The position numbers and the translations under genes are program-made. Shown here piece after piece: positions 43,960 through 52,679 of a stretch of 64,000 nucleotides of DNA. The notes beneath the pieces were generated by a model, which saw nothing but the letters and a program-made list of their open reading frames with translations, made no database searches and had not been told where the DNA came from. Position 1 is the stretch's first letter, and each line of letters begins with the position of its first letter. The DNA is from Cryobacterium sp. PAMC25264 (GTDB lineage Bacteria; Actinomycetota; Actinomycetes; Actinomycetales; Microbacteriaceae): assembly GCF_019443325.1 (NCBI RefSeq), contig NZ_CP080383.1:62001-126000 (forward strand), read 5' to 3'.

Positions 43960-45315
43960 TTAACGGTCCAGGTCGAGGTCGCGGGTTTCGCGGCTGAGGA
44001 ACAGCGCCACCAGGGTGATCAGGCCCATCACCGAGAGGTACATGCCCACCCAGAACGGGCTGCCCCCGCCGAGGGTCCACAGCCACACGGCGATGAACGG
44101 CGCCACGGCTGCGCCGAGGATCGAGCTCATGTTGTACGCGAAGGCCGAGCCGGTGTAGCGCACATTGGTGGGGAACAGCTCGGGCAGCAGGGCGCCCATC
44201 GGGCCGAACGTCATGCCCATCAGGGTGAAGCCCAGGATCAGGAACACCATCACGCCGATGAACCCGGCGCCCAGTAGCGGCACGAAGAGGAACCCGAACA
44301 CCACGATGCCCGCGGTCACCCAGAGCAGCGTGCGGCGACGGCCGAACCGGTCGGCCCAGGGCCCGGAGGCGAGGGTGAAGATGCCGAAGAACACCACACC
44401 GGCGATCATCATGAGCACGAACGTCGTGTAGCTGTAGCCGAGGCCGGCCACCGGCGCATCCGTTGCGGCACGGCCGTAGCTCAGGCTGAAGGTGGTCATC
44501 AGGTAGAACAGCACGTAGGTGGCCAGCATGATGAACGTGCCCAGGATGAGTTCGCGCCAGTTGGTCTTGAACACCGCGGCGAGCGGCAGCTTGGCCACCT
44601 TCTTGGTGGTGACGATCTTGGTGAACGAGTCGCTCTCCACCAGGCGCAGGCGCACCCACAGGCCGATGATCACCATGACGGCGCTGAATAGGAACGGAAT
44701 CCGCCAGGCCCACTCGAGGAACGCGTCGGACGGCCGGGTCGGGTCGTCGGAAGGCAGCAGCAGCGCGATGAGGAGGAACAGGCCGTTGGCGATGATGAAA
44801 CCGAGCGGGGCACCCACCTGCGGGAAGGTGCCGTACCAGGCGCGCTTGCCCTTCGGCGCGTTCTCGGTGGCCACCAGGGCCGCACCGCTCCACTCGCCGC
44901 CGAGTGCGAAGCCCTGCGCGAGACGGAGAACCACCAGCATGGCCGGGGCGAACCAGCCCACCATCGAGTAGGTCGGCAGCACGCCGATCAGGAACGTTGC
45001 GATACCCATCGTGAGCAGCGCGCCGACGAGGGTGGCCTTGCGGCCCTTCCGGTCGCCGAAGTGGCCGAAGAACAGGGCGCCCAACGGGCGGGCCACCATG
45101 GCGGCGCCGAACACCGCGAACGAGGCCAGCAGGGCCGCGGTCTCGTTGCCGGTGGGGAAGAAGAGGTGCGGGAAGACGAGGACCGCCGCGGTGGCGTAGA
45201 CGTAGAAGTCGTAGAACTCGATGGTGGTGCCGATAAGGCTGGCCAGGATGACGCGGCTGCGCGGATTCGCGGGCGCTGGGGCGGCGGAGGTGACCGCCGC
45301 GGTGGATGCAGACAT
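43960..45315 (-). CDS. MFS transporter, metabolite:H+ symporter (MHS) type
   Basis: A 451-residue, 12-helix transporter; ATG 45315 is preferred, GTG 45333 would add six residues. The MHS-family opening IGTTIEFYDFYVYATAAVLV, the loop 2-3 motif GHFGDRKGRKATLVGALLTM and LRLAQGFALGGEWSGAALVA are clear, as in ShiA, ProP and KgtP. Substrate is a carboxylate, shikimate-like or betaine compound, not decidable here. It is transcribed toward the ABC exporter with a hairpin between. Inner membrane. Confidence 0.92.
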   Translation of the reverse strand: MSASTAAVTSAAPAPANPRSRVILASLIGTTIEFYDFYVYATAAVLVFPHLFFPTGNETAALLASFAVFGAAMVARPLGALFFGHFGDRKGRKATLVGALLTMGIATFLIGVLPTYSMVGWFAPAMLVVLRLAQGFALGGEWSGAALVATENAPKGKRAWYGTFPQVGAPLGFIIANGLFLLIALLLPSDDPTRPSDAFLEWAWRIPFLFSAVMVIIGLWVRLRLVESDSFTKIVTTKKVAKLPLAAVFKTNWRELILGTFIMLATYVLFYLMTTFSLSYGRAATDAPVAGLGYSYTTFVLMMIAGVVFFGIFTLASGPWADRFGRRRTLLWVTAGIVVFGFLFVPLLGAGFIGVMVFLILGFTLMGMTFGPMGALLPELFPTNVRYTGSAFAYNMSSILGAAVAPFIAVWLWTLGGGSPFWVGMYLSVMGLITLVALFLSRETRDLDLDR

Positions 45316-45443
45316 GGGAAAAGGCGCTTTCACAAGGGGAGATGGCTGGGCTGGCGTTCGGCGCGCGGCGGCGGTCAGTCGACTGGGGCGAACGTGAGGC
45401 GGTGCAATAAGAAGAGGGCCGCTTGTGGCGGCCCTGATTCACC

Positions 45444-47090
45444 CTACATTCCGGTGGTGACGGCCGACGAATCCCCCGCGGGCGCCGGCGAGGCCAGCCG
45501 GGGCAGGGCGACCGTGACGTGGGTGCCGGTGCGGCCGTCGGACTGCAGGTCCACTGTGCCGCCGAGCCGGTCGACCAGTCCCTTGGTCAGCGGCAGGCCG
45601 AGACCGGTGCCCGGCAGCGACTCGGCGCTGGCCGACCGGTAGAACCTGTCGAAGACCCGCTCCACGTCGGACGACGGAATGCCGATGCCGTTGTCGCTCA
45701 CCGTGAGCAGTACCCCGTCGGCATCGCCGGAACAGCCCACCCACACCTGCCCGTGCGTCGGCGTGAACTTGACGGCGTTGCCGACCAGGTTGGTCAGCAC
45801 CCGGCGAACGTCGGATGCCGAGCTCTGCAAGGTCAGCGTTCCATCCCCGAACTCGGCGGTCAGGGTGATGCCGGCGCTGTGCGCCTGCGGGGCCAGCTCC
45901 TCGACGCACTCGGTGACCAGGGTGCGCAAGTCGATGGGTCCGACCGGACCGGCGTCCGAGCGCAGGCTCATGCTGGAGAGATCAAGCAGGTTCTCCACCA
46001 GCTGAGCCAGCCTGTGCGAGTTGCGCACGACCACCCTGGTGAATCGGGCCTGTTCGGCCGTGAGCTCGGTGTCTTCGAGCTCCTCGGCGTAGCCCAGAAT
46101 GCTGGTGATGGGGGTGCGGAGCTCGTGGCTGACCGAGGAGACGAAATCGTCCTTCTGGCGGTTCAGATCGCGGAGGGCCTGCACCACCTCCCGCTCGCGT
46201 TGGAGCAGGGTGTCGCGCTGGGCGAGCTCGGCGGCGAGCAGTAGCACCGAGATGGCGTAGGTGACGAGGAACAGGTGCACGAGGGAGCCCGTCGCGGCGG
46301 TGGCGGTGCCAGAGGCTCCGGTGAAATACCCGACGCCCAGCGAGGTGAATCCCGACGCCACCAGCGCCGTGCCACAGAGCTCCCACGCCACGACCCTGAT
46401 CCCGAACCTGAACGCCGCCCAGGTGAGCAGGGGAAGGATGAGGAACGAGAGCGGTAGCGAGCGGCCGGGACCGTACGCCACGCCGAGCACCAGCATCACG
46501 GAGCCGACCTGGATTAGGAGCTCCAGGGTACGTTCCGGCCGCACCCGGCGGCCATTCGTGAGCGCCAGCGGCACGAGGGAGAACACGGCGAAGGCGTGGG
46601 AGGGAAACGCGGCCAGCAGCACGTCGCCGAAGGAGGCGCCCGTGAGCAGTGCCAACGTGCCGGCGGCCCCGACGCCCACGGCCAGGGCTCCGACGAGTGC
46701 GGCGATAGTGAAGCGCAGCACGTCGGGCACGGTGTCGAGCCCGGTCGGCCGGTCGCGCCTGACGAACACCGCCGTGAACAGCGCGACCTCCAGCGCATTG
46801 GCCAGACCGAAGCCGAGGGCCACGGCCAGCGGGCGGCCGCCGACGAGGTTGGAGGCGACAGAGACAGCGCCCACCAGGATGGCGACCAGCCAACGTTCGG
46901 CCCCCCGGGACAGACACACGGCGAGCACTCCCGCGGCCGCGGCCGGCCACCAGACGGCAACCGCGCTGGCCGAGGCCGGTGCCGACAGCGCGGCCAGCCC
47001 GAGAAGGTACGCCACGAGCAGCAGCGCACCGATGGCGGCGTACCGCCAGTAGCGGGGCGCATTCCAGAGGAATGCGACGAGATTGTTCAC
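45444..47090 (-). CDS. Sensor histidine kinase with MASE1-like membrane domain
   Basis: A 548-residue kinase from GTG 47090. About eight membrane helices fill residues ~15-285 (WRYAAIGALLLVAYLLGLAA to VTYAISVLLLAAELAQ), with VWWPAAAAGVLAV as in MASE1 sensory domains. A short coiled coil leads into HisKA (DDFVSSVSHELRTPITSILG) and HATPase (NLVGNAVKFTP, VSDNGIGIP, GTGLGLPLTKGLV). The signal sensed by MASE1 is unknown. It is divergent from a single-domain receiver, likely its partner. Confidence 0.9.
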   Translation of the reverse strand: MNNLVAFLWNAPRYWRYAAIGALLLVAYLLGLAALSAPASASAVAVWWPAAAAGVLAVCLSRGAERWLVAILVGAVSVASNLVGGRPLAVALGFGLANALEVALFTAVFVRRDRPTGLDTVPDVLRFTIAALVGALAVGVGAAGTLALLTGASFGDVLLAAFPSHAFAVFSLVPLALTNGRRVRPERTLELLIQVGSVMLVLGVAYGPGRSLPLSFLILPLLTWAAFRFGIRVVAWELCGTALVASGFTSLGVGYFTGASGTATAATGSLVHLFLVTYAISVLLLAAELAQRDTLLQREREVVQALRDLNRQKDDFVSSVSHELRTPITSILGYAEELEDTELTAEQARFTRVVVRNSHRLAQLVENLLDLSSMSLRSDAGPVGPIDLRTLVTECVEELAPQAHSAGITLTAEFGDGTLTLQSSASDVRRVLTNLVGNAVKFTPTHGQVWVGCSGDADGVLLTVSDNGIGIPSSDVERVFDRFYRSASAESLPGTGLGLPLTKGLVDRLGGTVDLQSDGRTGTHVTVALPRLASPAPAGDSSAVTTGM

Positions 47091-47212
47091 CGGCGTGGTG
47101 TCCCCCTGTGAGCTGTGACCGCGACGCGATTGGATAATGTCAACGTAGCGCGTCGTACGCCCCGTTCGGGGCGCGGCGCGAATGTTGCCGGTCGAGTGGG
47201 GGGAGAGTACGG

Positions 47213-47581
47213 ATGGCGCACATTCTGATCGTGGAGGACGACGAGGATGTCCGGGCGCTGATCGTGCACAAGCTGCGCCGCGCCGGACACGAGGTGTCCG
47301 AGGCCGGTGACGGGCAGGATGGGCTGGAGGCGGCGCTTACCAGCGTGCCTGACCTGGTGGTGCTGGATTGGATGATGCCCAAGCTCACCGGGGTGGAGGT
47401 CTGCGCCCAGATCCGTGCCGACACCACCCTGACCCAGCCGTGCATCCTGCTGCTCACGGCCAAGTCTCAGGACAGCGACATCGCCCAGGCGATGGCGGCC
47501 GGGGCCAACGGGTACCTGATCAAGCCCTTCCGGGCCAACGACCTGCTCGAACGCGTCGAGGCCTTGCTGGCACCCCACTAG
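47213..47581 (+). CDS. Stand-alone response regulator receiver protein
   Basis: A 122-residue CheY-like receiver with no output domain. ILIVEDDEDVRALIVHKL gives the acidic pair, PDLVVLDWMMPKLTG the phospho-acceptor Asp (~52), LLLTAKSQ the Thr, and YLIKPFRANDLLERV the conserved Lys. It is divergent from the MASE1-type kinase, 122 bp between starts, suggesting a two-gene signalling unit whose output is by protein-protein contact or a phosphorelay (inference). Confidence 0.9.
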   Translation: MAHILIVEDDEDVRALIVHKLRRAGHEVSEAGDGQDGLEAALTSVPDLVVLDWMMPKLTGVEVCAQIRADTTLTQPCILLLTAKSQDSDIAQAMAAGANGYLIKPFRANDLLERVEALLAPH

Positions 47582-47599
47582 CCATTCCGCGCTCGTTCC

Positions 47600-47733
47600 C
47601 ACCTCGTCGGTCGAGCTCGTCGAGACCAGGTGAGTGTTGTCGTGAACGTGTGCGGGTCGCGGGATCTCGACGGGCTCGATCAACGTGTGGGGCGCGCCCG
47701 TGCCGGTGGTCGAGGGTGTCGAGACCCGATGGG
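47600..47733. repeat. Dispersed GGTCTCGACAGGCTCGACC-type repeat words
   Basis: Several variants occur between the receiver gene and ribH: CGGTCGAGCTCGTCGAGACC, GGATCTCGACGGGCTCGAT and GTGGTCGAGGGTGTCGAGACC. These are self-complementary words also found at 4.8 kb and 33.5 kb; here they occupy the gap between convergent genes. Confidence 0.6.
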
Positions 47734-48207
47734 CTACCGGTCGCGCAGGGCTTTGAGCACGAGAGCCGTGGACAGAGCCGCCGTCGCGGCCTCTTCACCC
47801 TTATCCTCCTTCGAGCCGGACAGGCCGGCCCGGTCCAGGCCCTGCTGCTCGTCGTCGAGGGTGAGCACGCCGAAGCCCACGGGCTTGCCCGTGTCCAGGG
47901 CCACGCGGGTGAGGCCATCCGTCGCCGCCGCGGACACGTACTCGAAGTGCGGGGTGCCGCCGCGGATGATCACCCCGAGCGCCACCACCGCGTCGGCGCC
48001 AGAGTCCAGCGCCACCTTGCTCGCCACGGGCAGCTCGAAGCTGCCGGGAACGCGCACGAGGGAGAACGTCGCCCCGGATGCTTCGAGCACCCGGGTGGCC
48101 CCGGCGATGAGGCCGTCGGTGATCACGTCGTGCCAGCGGCCGGCGATGATGACGACCTCCAGTCCGGTGCCGTCGACGGTGATGTCGGGGGAGCCTGCTC
48201 CACTCAT
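47734..48207 (-). CDS. ribH: 6,7-dimethyl-8-ribityllumazine synthase
   Basis: A 157-residue lumazine synthase that condenses 3,4-dihydroxy-2-butanone 4-phosphate with 5-amino-6-ribitylaminouracil. Recognisable parts are VVIIAGRWHDVITDGLIAGA, VRVPGSFELPVASKVALDSG and VVALGVIIRGGTPHFEYVSA with the phosphate site. The ATG overlaps the ribBA stop (ATGA), so it is the last gene of the coupled ribDE-BA-H operon. It probably forms icosahedral or pentameric shells as in the family. Confidence 0.96.
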   Translation of the reverse strand: MSGAGSPDITVDGTGLEVVIIAGRWHDVITDGLIAGATRVLEASGATFSLVRVPGSFELPVASKVALDSGADAVVALGVIIRGGTPHFEYVSAAATDGLTRVALDTGKPVGFGVLTLDDEQQGLDRAGLSGSKEDKGEEAATAALSTALVLKALRDR

Positions 48208-49466
48208 AGTGCGAGTCCTTTCACGATCTGGTGTGCTGAGATTTCATGGCCCATGCGGTCACGCTTGGCCGCCAGGTAGTCCTCGTTGTGGCTGCCGACA
48301 CCCACCACGAGCGGCACCCGCTCGGTGACCGTCACGCCGTGCACCTCGAGCTGGCGCACCTTCTCGGGGTTGTTGGTGAGCAGGCGCACGGAGCTCAGGC
48401 CGAGCTCATCGAGGATGGCGGTGGCCGCGCCGTAGTCGCGGGAATCGGCCGGCAGTCCCAGTGCGAGGTTCGCGTCGAGGGTGTCCAGGCCGTCCTCCTG
48501 CAACTTGTAGGCGCGCAGCTTGTTGATCAGCCCGATGCCGCGGCCCTCCTGGCCGCGCAGGTACACGACCACGCCACCCTCCCGGTCGATGGTGTCCAGG
48601 GCGGCCTGCAGCTGCGGCCCGCACTCGCATTTCAGCGAGCCGAAGGCCTCGCCGGTGAGGCACTCGGAATGCACGCGTACGAGAGCGCCGTCGTGCGGGG
48701 TGCCCGAGACGATGGCCACGTGGTCGGCTCCGGTCATCCGGTCGCGGTACGCGCGGATTTTGAAGGCGCCGTGCGAGGTGGGCACCGTGGTCTCCACCTC
48801 GAAGTCCACCCGCGGCGACTCGCGGATGGGGCTGACCGAGGCGAGATCGTCGTCGCAGTGGAATTCCTGCAGGTAGTCGATGAGATCGGCGATGGTGATC
48901 ACCGGGATGCCCTCGCGCTCGCCGAGCACGAGCAGTCCGGGCAACCGCATCATCTCGCCGTCCTCCGCGACGATCTCGCTGATCCCGGCGACGGGCACGA
49001 GGCCGGCCAGTTTCATCAGGTCCACGGCGGCCTCGGTGTGGCCGTCGCGTTCGCGCACGCCACCATCCATCGCACGCAGCGGCAGGATGTGGCCGGGCCG
49101 GTTGAGGCTGGTCGGGGTGGAAGCGGGGTCAGCGAGCACGCGCAGGGTGTGCGCCCGGTCGGCGGCGCTGATGCCCGTGCTGAGCCGGTCGGCGGCGTCG
49201 ACGGTCACGGTGTAGTTGGTGCCGCGGGGGTCTTCGTTGTTGAGCACCATCACGGGCAGGTCGAGGGTGTCGGCGATGTCGTTGGTCATCGGCGCGCAGA
49301 TGAACCCGGAGGAATGCCGTACCGTCCAGGCCAGCCACTCCTGGGTGGCCAGCTGGGCGGAGATGATCACGTCGCCCTCGTTCTCGCGCCCCTCGTCGTC
49401 GGCAACGATGACGGGTTTGCCGAGCCGGAGTGCCGCGAGTGCGGTGGGGATGTCGGCGAGGCTCAT
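48204..49466 (-). CDS. ribBA: Bifunctional DHBP synthase / GTP cyclohydrolase II
   Basis: A 420-residue fusion. The N-terminal half (RibB) makes 3,4-dihydroxy-2-butanone 4-phosphate from ribulose 5-phosphate: VIVADDEGRENEGDVIISAQ is the acidic metal loop and RPGHILPLRA follows. The C-terminal half (RibA) opens GTP; its zinc ligands are the three Cys in CLTGEAFGSLKCECGPQL, and GQEGRGIGLINKLRAYKLQE is the catalytic loop. ATG 49466 has AAGGAG upstream and overlaps the riboflavin synthase stop by 4 bases. Both ends of the operon are coupled by ATGA-type overlaps. Confidence 0.97.
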   Translation of the reverse strand: MSLADIPTALAALRLGKPVIVADDEGRENEGDVIISAQLATQEWLAWTVRHSSGFICAPMTNDIADTLDLPVMVLNNEDPRGTNYTVTVDAADRLSTGISAADRAHTLRVLADPASTPTSLNRPGHILPLRAMDGGVRERDGHTEAAVDLMKLAGLVPVAGISEIVAEDGEMMRLPGLLVLGEREGIPVITIADLIDYLQEFHCDDDLASVSPIRESPRVDFEVETTVPTSHGAFKIRAYRDRMTGADHVAIVSGTPHDGALVRVHSECLTGEAFGSLKCECGPQLQAALDTIDREGGVVVYLRGQEGRGIGLINKLRAYKLQEDGLDTLDANLALGLPADSRDYGAATAILDELGLSSVRLLTNNPEKVRQLEVHGVTVTERVPLVVGVGSHNEDYLAAKRDRMGHEISAHQIVKGLAL

Positions 49467-50161
49467 GAGGTGCTCCTTTGTACAACGGATGCTGCGGACG
49501 GCTCGGAAGGTTCGGATGCTGCAGGGGCTGCAGGGGCGGCCCGTTCGGCGGCGTTCGCGGCGAGGGCGAGCATCCGCTCGACGTGCCGGGCCAGGATGTC
49601 GGTCTCCAGGTTCACCCGGTCGCCGACCTCGAGCCCGCCCAGCGTCGTGGCGGCGAGGGTCTCGGGGATCAGCGACACTTCGAACCACTGCTCAGGCTCG
49701 GCCGCCGGGGAGATGTTGCTCACCGTGAGGGACACGCCGTCGATGGCGATGGAGCCCTTGTCCACCACGAGGGGTGCCAGGGCGGGGCTGAGCGTGAAGC
49801 GCACGACCCGCCACGCGTCGCCGGGCACGATGGCCAACACTGTGCCGGTACCGTCGATGTGGCCCTGCACGATATGACCGCCGAGCCGGCCGCCCACCAG
49901 GGCGGCCCGTTCCAGGTTCACCGCCGAGCCCTCGGTCGCGCCGGACAGCGTCGACATGGCCAGGGTCTGCGCCATCACGTCGGCGGTGAAGGTGTCGGGG
50001 GTCTGTTCCACCACGGTCAGGCACACGCCGTTCACCGAGATGGAGTCGCCGTGCCCGGCGCCGTCGACCACCAGCGGGCCGCGGATGGTGAGCCGGGCGG
50101 CGTCGTTGGTGTGCTCGATGTGCTCGATGCTGCCGAGCTCCTCAATGATTCCGGTGAACAT
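49463..50161 (-). CDS. ribE: Riboflavin synthase, alpha subunit
   Basis: A 232-residue riboflavin synthase (dismutes two lumazine molecules to riboflavin). It opens MFTGIIEELGSIEHIEHTND and has the two homologous barrels: GDSISVNGVCLTVVEQ with TLAMSTLSGATEGSAVNLER, then KGSIAIDGVSLTVSNIS with TTLGGLEVGDRVNLETDILA. The C-terminal Ala/Pro tail is longer than usual. It overlaps ribBA by 4 bases and starts 11 bases after ribD. Also named ribC in some genomes. Confidence 0.96.
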   Translation of the reverse strand: MFTGIIEELGSIEHIEHTNDAARLTIRGPLVVDGAGHGDSISVNGVCLTVVEQTPDTFTADVMAQTLAMSTLSGATEGSAVNLERAALVGGRLGGHIVQGHIDGTGTVLAIVPGDAWRVVRFTLSPALAPLVVDKGSIAIDGVSLTVSNISPAAEPEQWFEVSLIPETLAATTLGGLEVGDRVNLETDILARHVERMLALAANAAERAAPAAPAASEPSEPSAASVVQRSTS

Positions 50162-50172
50162 GGCGGTCCTCT

Positions 50173-51243
50173 TCACTTCTCGCTGGCTATCACGGCGGGG
50201 ATGGTCTGGTCGGTGGTGGTCTCGGTGGGAATGCTGCGGGCGACCAGCAGGATGTCGTCACCGAGCCGCACCAGGTCGTCGATCTGCAGCCGGCGTTGCC
50301 CGGAGATGCCCGTGACACCGATGTCGCCGAGGGCCAGCCGGTCGCCACCGAGGAGGGTGGGGGCCAGGTAGACCAGGTATTCGTCGACCAAGCCGGCCCG
50401 CACGAAAGCGCTGGCCAGGGTAGGACCGCCCTCCACGAACACCCGGCGGATGCCGCGCTCGCGCAGGGTGGCGAGCAGAGTGGCCACGTCGTGGCCGGAC
50501 ACGAACCACGGTGCGAGGGGATGCCGGTGCACCGCGGCGTCGGCCGGCACGGCCCGGTCGCCCACCACGACGGGTTGCGGCTGGTGCGCCAGCAGGGTCC
50601 CGTCACTGTCGCGGGCGGTGAGGCTCGGGTCGTCCGCCAGCGCGGTGCCGGTGCCCACGAGGATCGCGTCGGCCGCGGCTCGACGCTCGTGTACGTCTTG
50701 GCGCGCGAGAGGTCCGGTGATCCAACGGCTGCTGCCGTCGGCGGCCGCGGCGCGTCCGTCCAGGCTCGATGCCCACTTGAGCGTCACGAACGGGCGGCCG
50801 AGCCGGGCGGCGACCAGCCAGTCGGAGAGGAAGACCTCGACCTCGTCGGCGAGCAGCCCGCCGGTCACGTCCACGCCGGCCGCGCGCAAACGGTCGGCGC
50901 CGCCGGAGGAGTGCTGCCCGGGGTCCGTGACGGCGTAGACGACCCGGCCGATGCCGGCCTCGATCAGGGCGAGGGCGCAGGGGCCGGTGCGGCCGGTGTG
51001 GTTGCAGGGTTCGAGGGTGACGACGGCGGTGGCACCGCGGGCGGCGTCCGGGTCAAGGTGGGCGAGCGCATCCACTTCGGCATGAGGGGTGCCGGCACCA
51101 CGGTGCCAGCCTTCGGCGATGACCTCGCCGGCTGGGCTGAGGATGACGCAGCCGACCCGGGGGTTGACGCCGGCGACCGGTCCGTTGCCCGCCAGTCGCA
51201 GGGCTCGGCGCATCGCGCTGCCGAGCGTGTGCTGCTGGTGCAT
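50173..51243 (-). CDS. ribD: Bifunctional riboflavin deaminase/reductase
   Basis: A 356-residue RibD. The zinc deaminase domain has AGTPHAEVDALAHL and LEPCNHTGRTGPCALAL with the His and two Cys ligands. The reductase domain has FVTLKWASSLDGRAAAADGS and RRVFVEGGPTLASAFVRAGL. ATG 51243 is chosen as the family start; the frame upstream runs into the riboswitch. It is the first gene of the operon, which is controlled by the FMN riboswitch about 85 bp upstream. Confidence 0.95.
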   Translation of the reverse strand: MHQQHTLGSAMRRALRLAGNGPVAGVNPRVGCVILSPAGEVIAEGWHRGAGTPHAEVDALAHLDPDAARGATAVVTLEPCNHTGRTGPCALALIEAGIGRVVYAVTDPGQHSSGGADRLRAAGVDVTGGLLADEVEVFLSDWLVAARLGRPFVTLKWASSLDGRAAAADGSSRWITGPLARQDVHERRAAADAILVGTGTALADDPSLTARDSDGTLLAHQPQPVVVGDRAVPADAAVHRHPLAPWFVSGHDVATLLATLRERGIRRVFVEGGPTLASAFVRAGLVDEYLVYLAPTLLGGDRLALGDIGVTGISGQRRLQIDDLVRLGDDILLVARSIPTETTTDQTIPAVIASEK

Positions 51244-51328
51244 TCCCTGTCCCGTCGTAGACGCTCCGGGAGGGGGTTTTCGCGTACGCGAAAGCCGTCG
51301 ACGGTCCACAGACAACCGTCGATTCGCA

Positions 51329-51450
51329 GCTCCTCCCATCCGGACTTTAACCGTCGGTGCTGGAATTTCACCAGCTCAACCGGAACCCAAACAGCAGGAT
51401 CCGGCTCGCGGACTTTCACCGCCGGTTCGGATTCTCACCGACCCCGGAGC
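51329..51450 (-). promoter_or_regulatory. FMN riboswitch (RFN element)
   Basis: Read on the minus strand it starts GCTCCGGGGTCGGTGAGAAT, continues CCGAACCGGCGGTGAAAGTC and ends GGTTAAAGTCCGGATGGGAG plus GAGC. These are the conserved RFN blocks; the P1 helix is GCTCC (51446-51450) with GGAGC (51329-51333). It would shut down ribD-ribE-ribBA-ribH when FMN is bound. Confidence 0.95.
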
Positions 51451-51529
51451 ACGTTTCTTCTATCAGTTATATCTCAACGCGCAGGGGGGTGGCGTATTCC
51501 CGGCCGACCTGGATGACGGTTTACGACGC

Positions 51530-52504
51530 TCAGGGGGTGGCGACGAGAGCCCGTGCGGTGCTTTCGTCCACGAAGAGATCGGTGATCAGACCGGCCTTGA
51601 GCGCACCGCGAAGGCTGGCCAGCTTCGCCGTCCCCGAGACCACGCAGAGTCGGCGCGGGGTCCTCCGCAGTACGCCGAAATCGGGGCCCGTACCACGTGC
51701 GTTCAGAAGGATGCCGTCGGTGGAGCCGTCCGCCCGGTAGAAGATGGTGGCCACATCGCCCACCACGCCCGCCCGGCTGAGCGAGGTGTAGTCGGCCTCC
51801 TCGAGGTAACCGCCCGCGTAGACGTGGCTGGGCACCTCGGAGAATGGTGAGCCGAGACCGAACAGGGCCACGTCCATCCGGGCCTGCATCTCGAGCAGCC
51901 GGCTGACGCTGCGTTCCCGCCAGAGCGCCTGCTTGGTGGCCGGGTTGTCGAAGAACGCCGGCACCGGAAACTGGTGCACGTGCGCCCCGAACGCGTAGCC
52001 GAACCGGCCGAGGATCTCGCTGGCGTAGCTGAGGCCCGTGGTGCGCATATTGCCGGCGCCGTTGAGCTGGATGATCTGCGAGTTGTGGGTCTGTTTGGGC
52101 GTCACATGGCGGCTGATGGCGTTCATCGTGGAGCCCCAGGCGATGCCCATCACCATGTTCGAGTCGAAGAACTGGCCGAGAATCCGTGCAACTGAGAGCG
52201 CCACACGTTCCAATCTGTCCACGTCCGTGGCGTGATCGGGCACCGGAACGACGTGCGCGGTGATCTGGAAACGCTCCGCGATGAGCAGCTCGAGGCGGCT
52301 CGGGGCGTCCAGTGGAGAGCGGATCTGGATGTCGACGAGGCCGGTCGCCCGAGCGTGGCTGAGCAGGCGGGACACCGAGGAACGGGAGGTATGCAGCTCG
52401 TGGGCGATGGCATCCATGGTCAGGTCCTGCATGTAATACAGGTGCGCCGCGGTGAGGGCATCCCGCACCCGATCGGACTGCGCTGACTCGTCGACGAGGC
52501 TCAC
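51530..52504 (-). CDS. SorC/DeoR-type sugar-binding transcriptional regulator
   Basis: A 324-residue regulator. GTG 52504 is preferred because AAGGAGGGG ends 2-3 bases upstream; the frame extends 5 codons further. The N-terminal HTH is DLTMDAIAHELHTSRSSVSR (helices ~28-47), and the rest is a SorC effector domain: VMGIAWGSTMNAISRHV, DVALFGLGSPFSE and GVVGDVATIFYRADG, which bind phosphorylated sugars in this family. It is divergent from glpD-glpF-glpK with 175 bp between starts, so a role as glycerol-3-phosphate-responsive regulator of that operon is likely (inference). Confidence 0.9.
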   Translation of the reverse strand: MSLVDESAQSDRVRDALTAAHLYYMQDLTMDAIAHELHTSRSSVSRLLSHARATGLVDIQIRSPLDAPSRLELLIAERFQITAHVVPVPDHATDVDRLERVALSVARILGQFFDSNMVMGIAWGSTMNAISRHVTPKQTHNSQIIQLNGAGNMRTTGLSYASEILGRFGYAFGAHVHQFPVPAFFDNPATKQALWRERSVSRLLEMQARMDVALFGLGSPFSEVPSHVYAGGYLEEADYTSLSRAGVVGDVATIFYRADGSTDGILLNARGTGPDFGVLRRTPRRLCVVSGTAKLASLRGALKAGLITDLFVDESTARALVATP

Positions 52505-52679
52505 AGCCCCTCCTTGCACGTTTGTTCACTCGGCTTGACCGGATGTGATTGATCTACTCAAGCTTGATTAATCCATATGGAGGGCCCCCGCGCAAACCCG
52601 GTTGGGCTTTCCGCACCAAACCGCACCAAGCAGTATCCGGTCGTCGGCTTGGTCGAATGACGAACAAAGGTAGTGAACA
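52505..52679. promoter_or_regulatory. Divergent regulatory region between SorC regulator and glpD
   Basis: An AT-rich patch (52540-52580) contains the perfect dyad TCAAGCTTGA (52558-52567) and direct repeats TTGATC and TTGATTAATC on each side, a plausible SorC-type operator and promoter zone. Promoter boxes cannot be assigned with confidence. Confidence 0.5.

Noticed and set aside
43860..45442. Upstream two thirds of a 1198-codon minus-strand frame ending at 41846
   Set aside because: Only its last part (below ~42560) is real, as the frameshifted ATP-binding domain of the ABC exporter. The rest is out of frame with the MFS and exporter genes.
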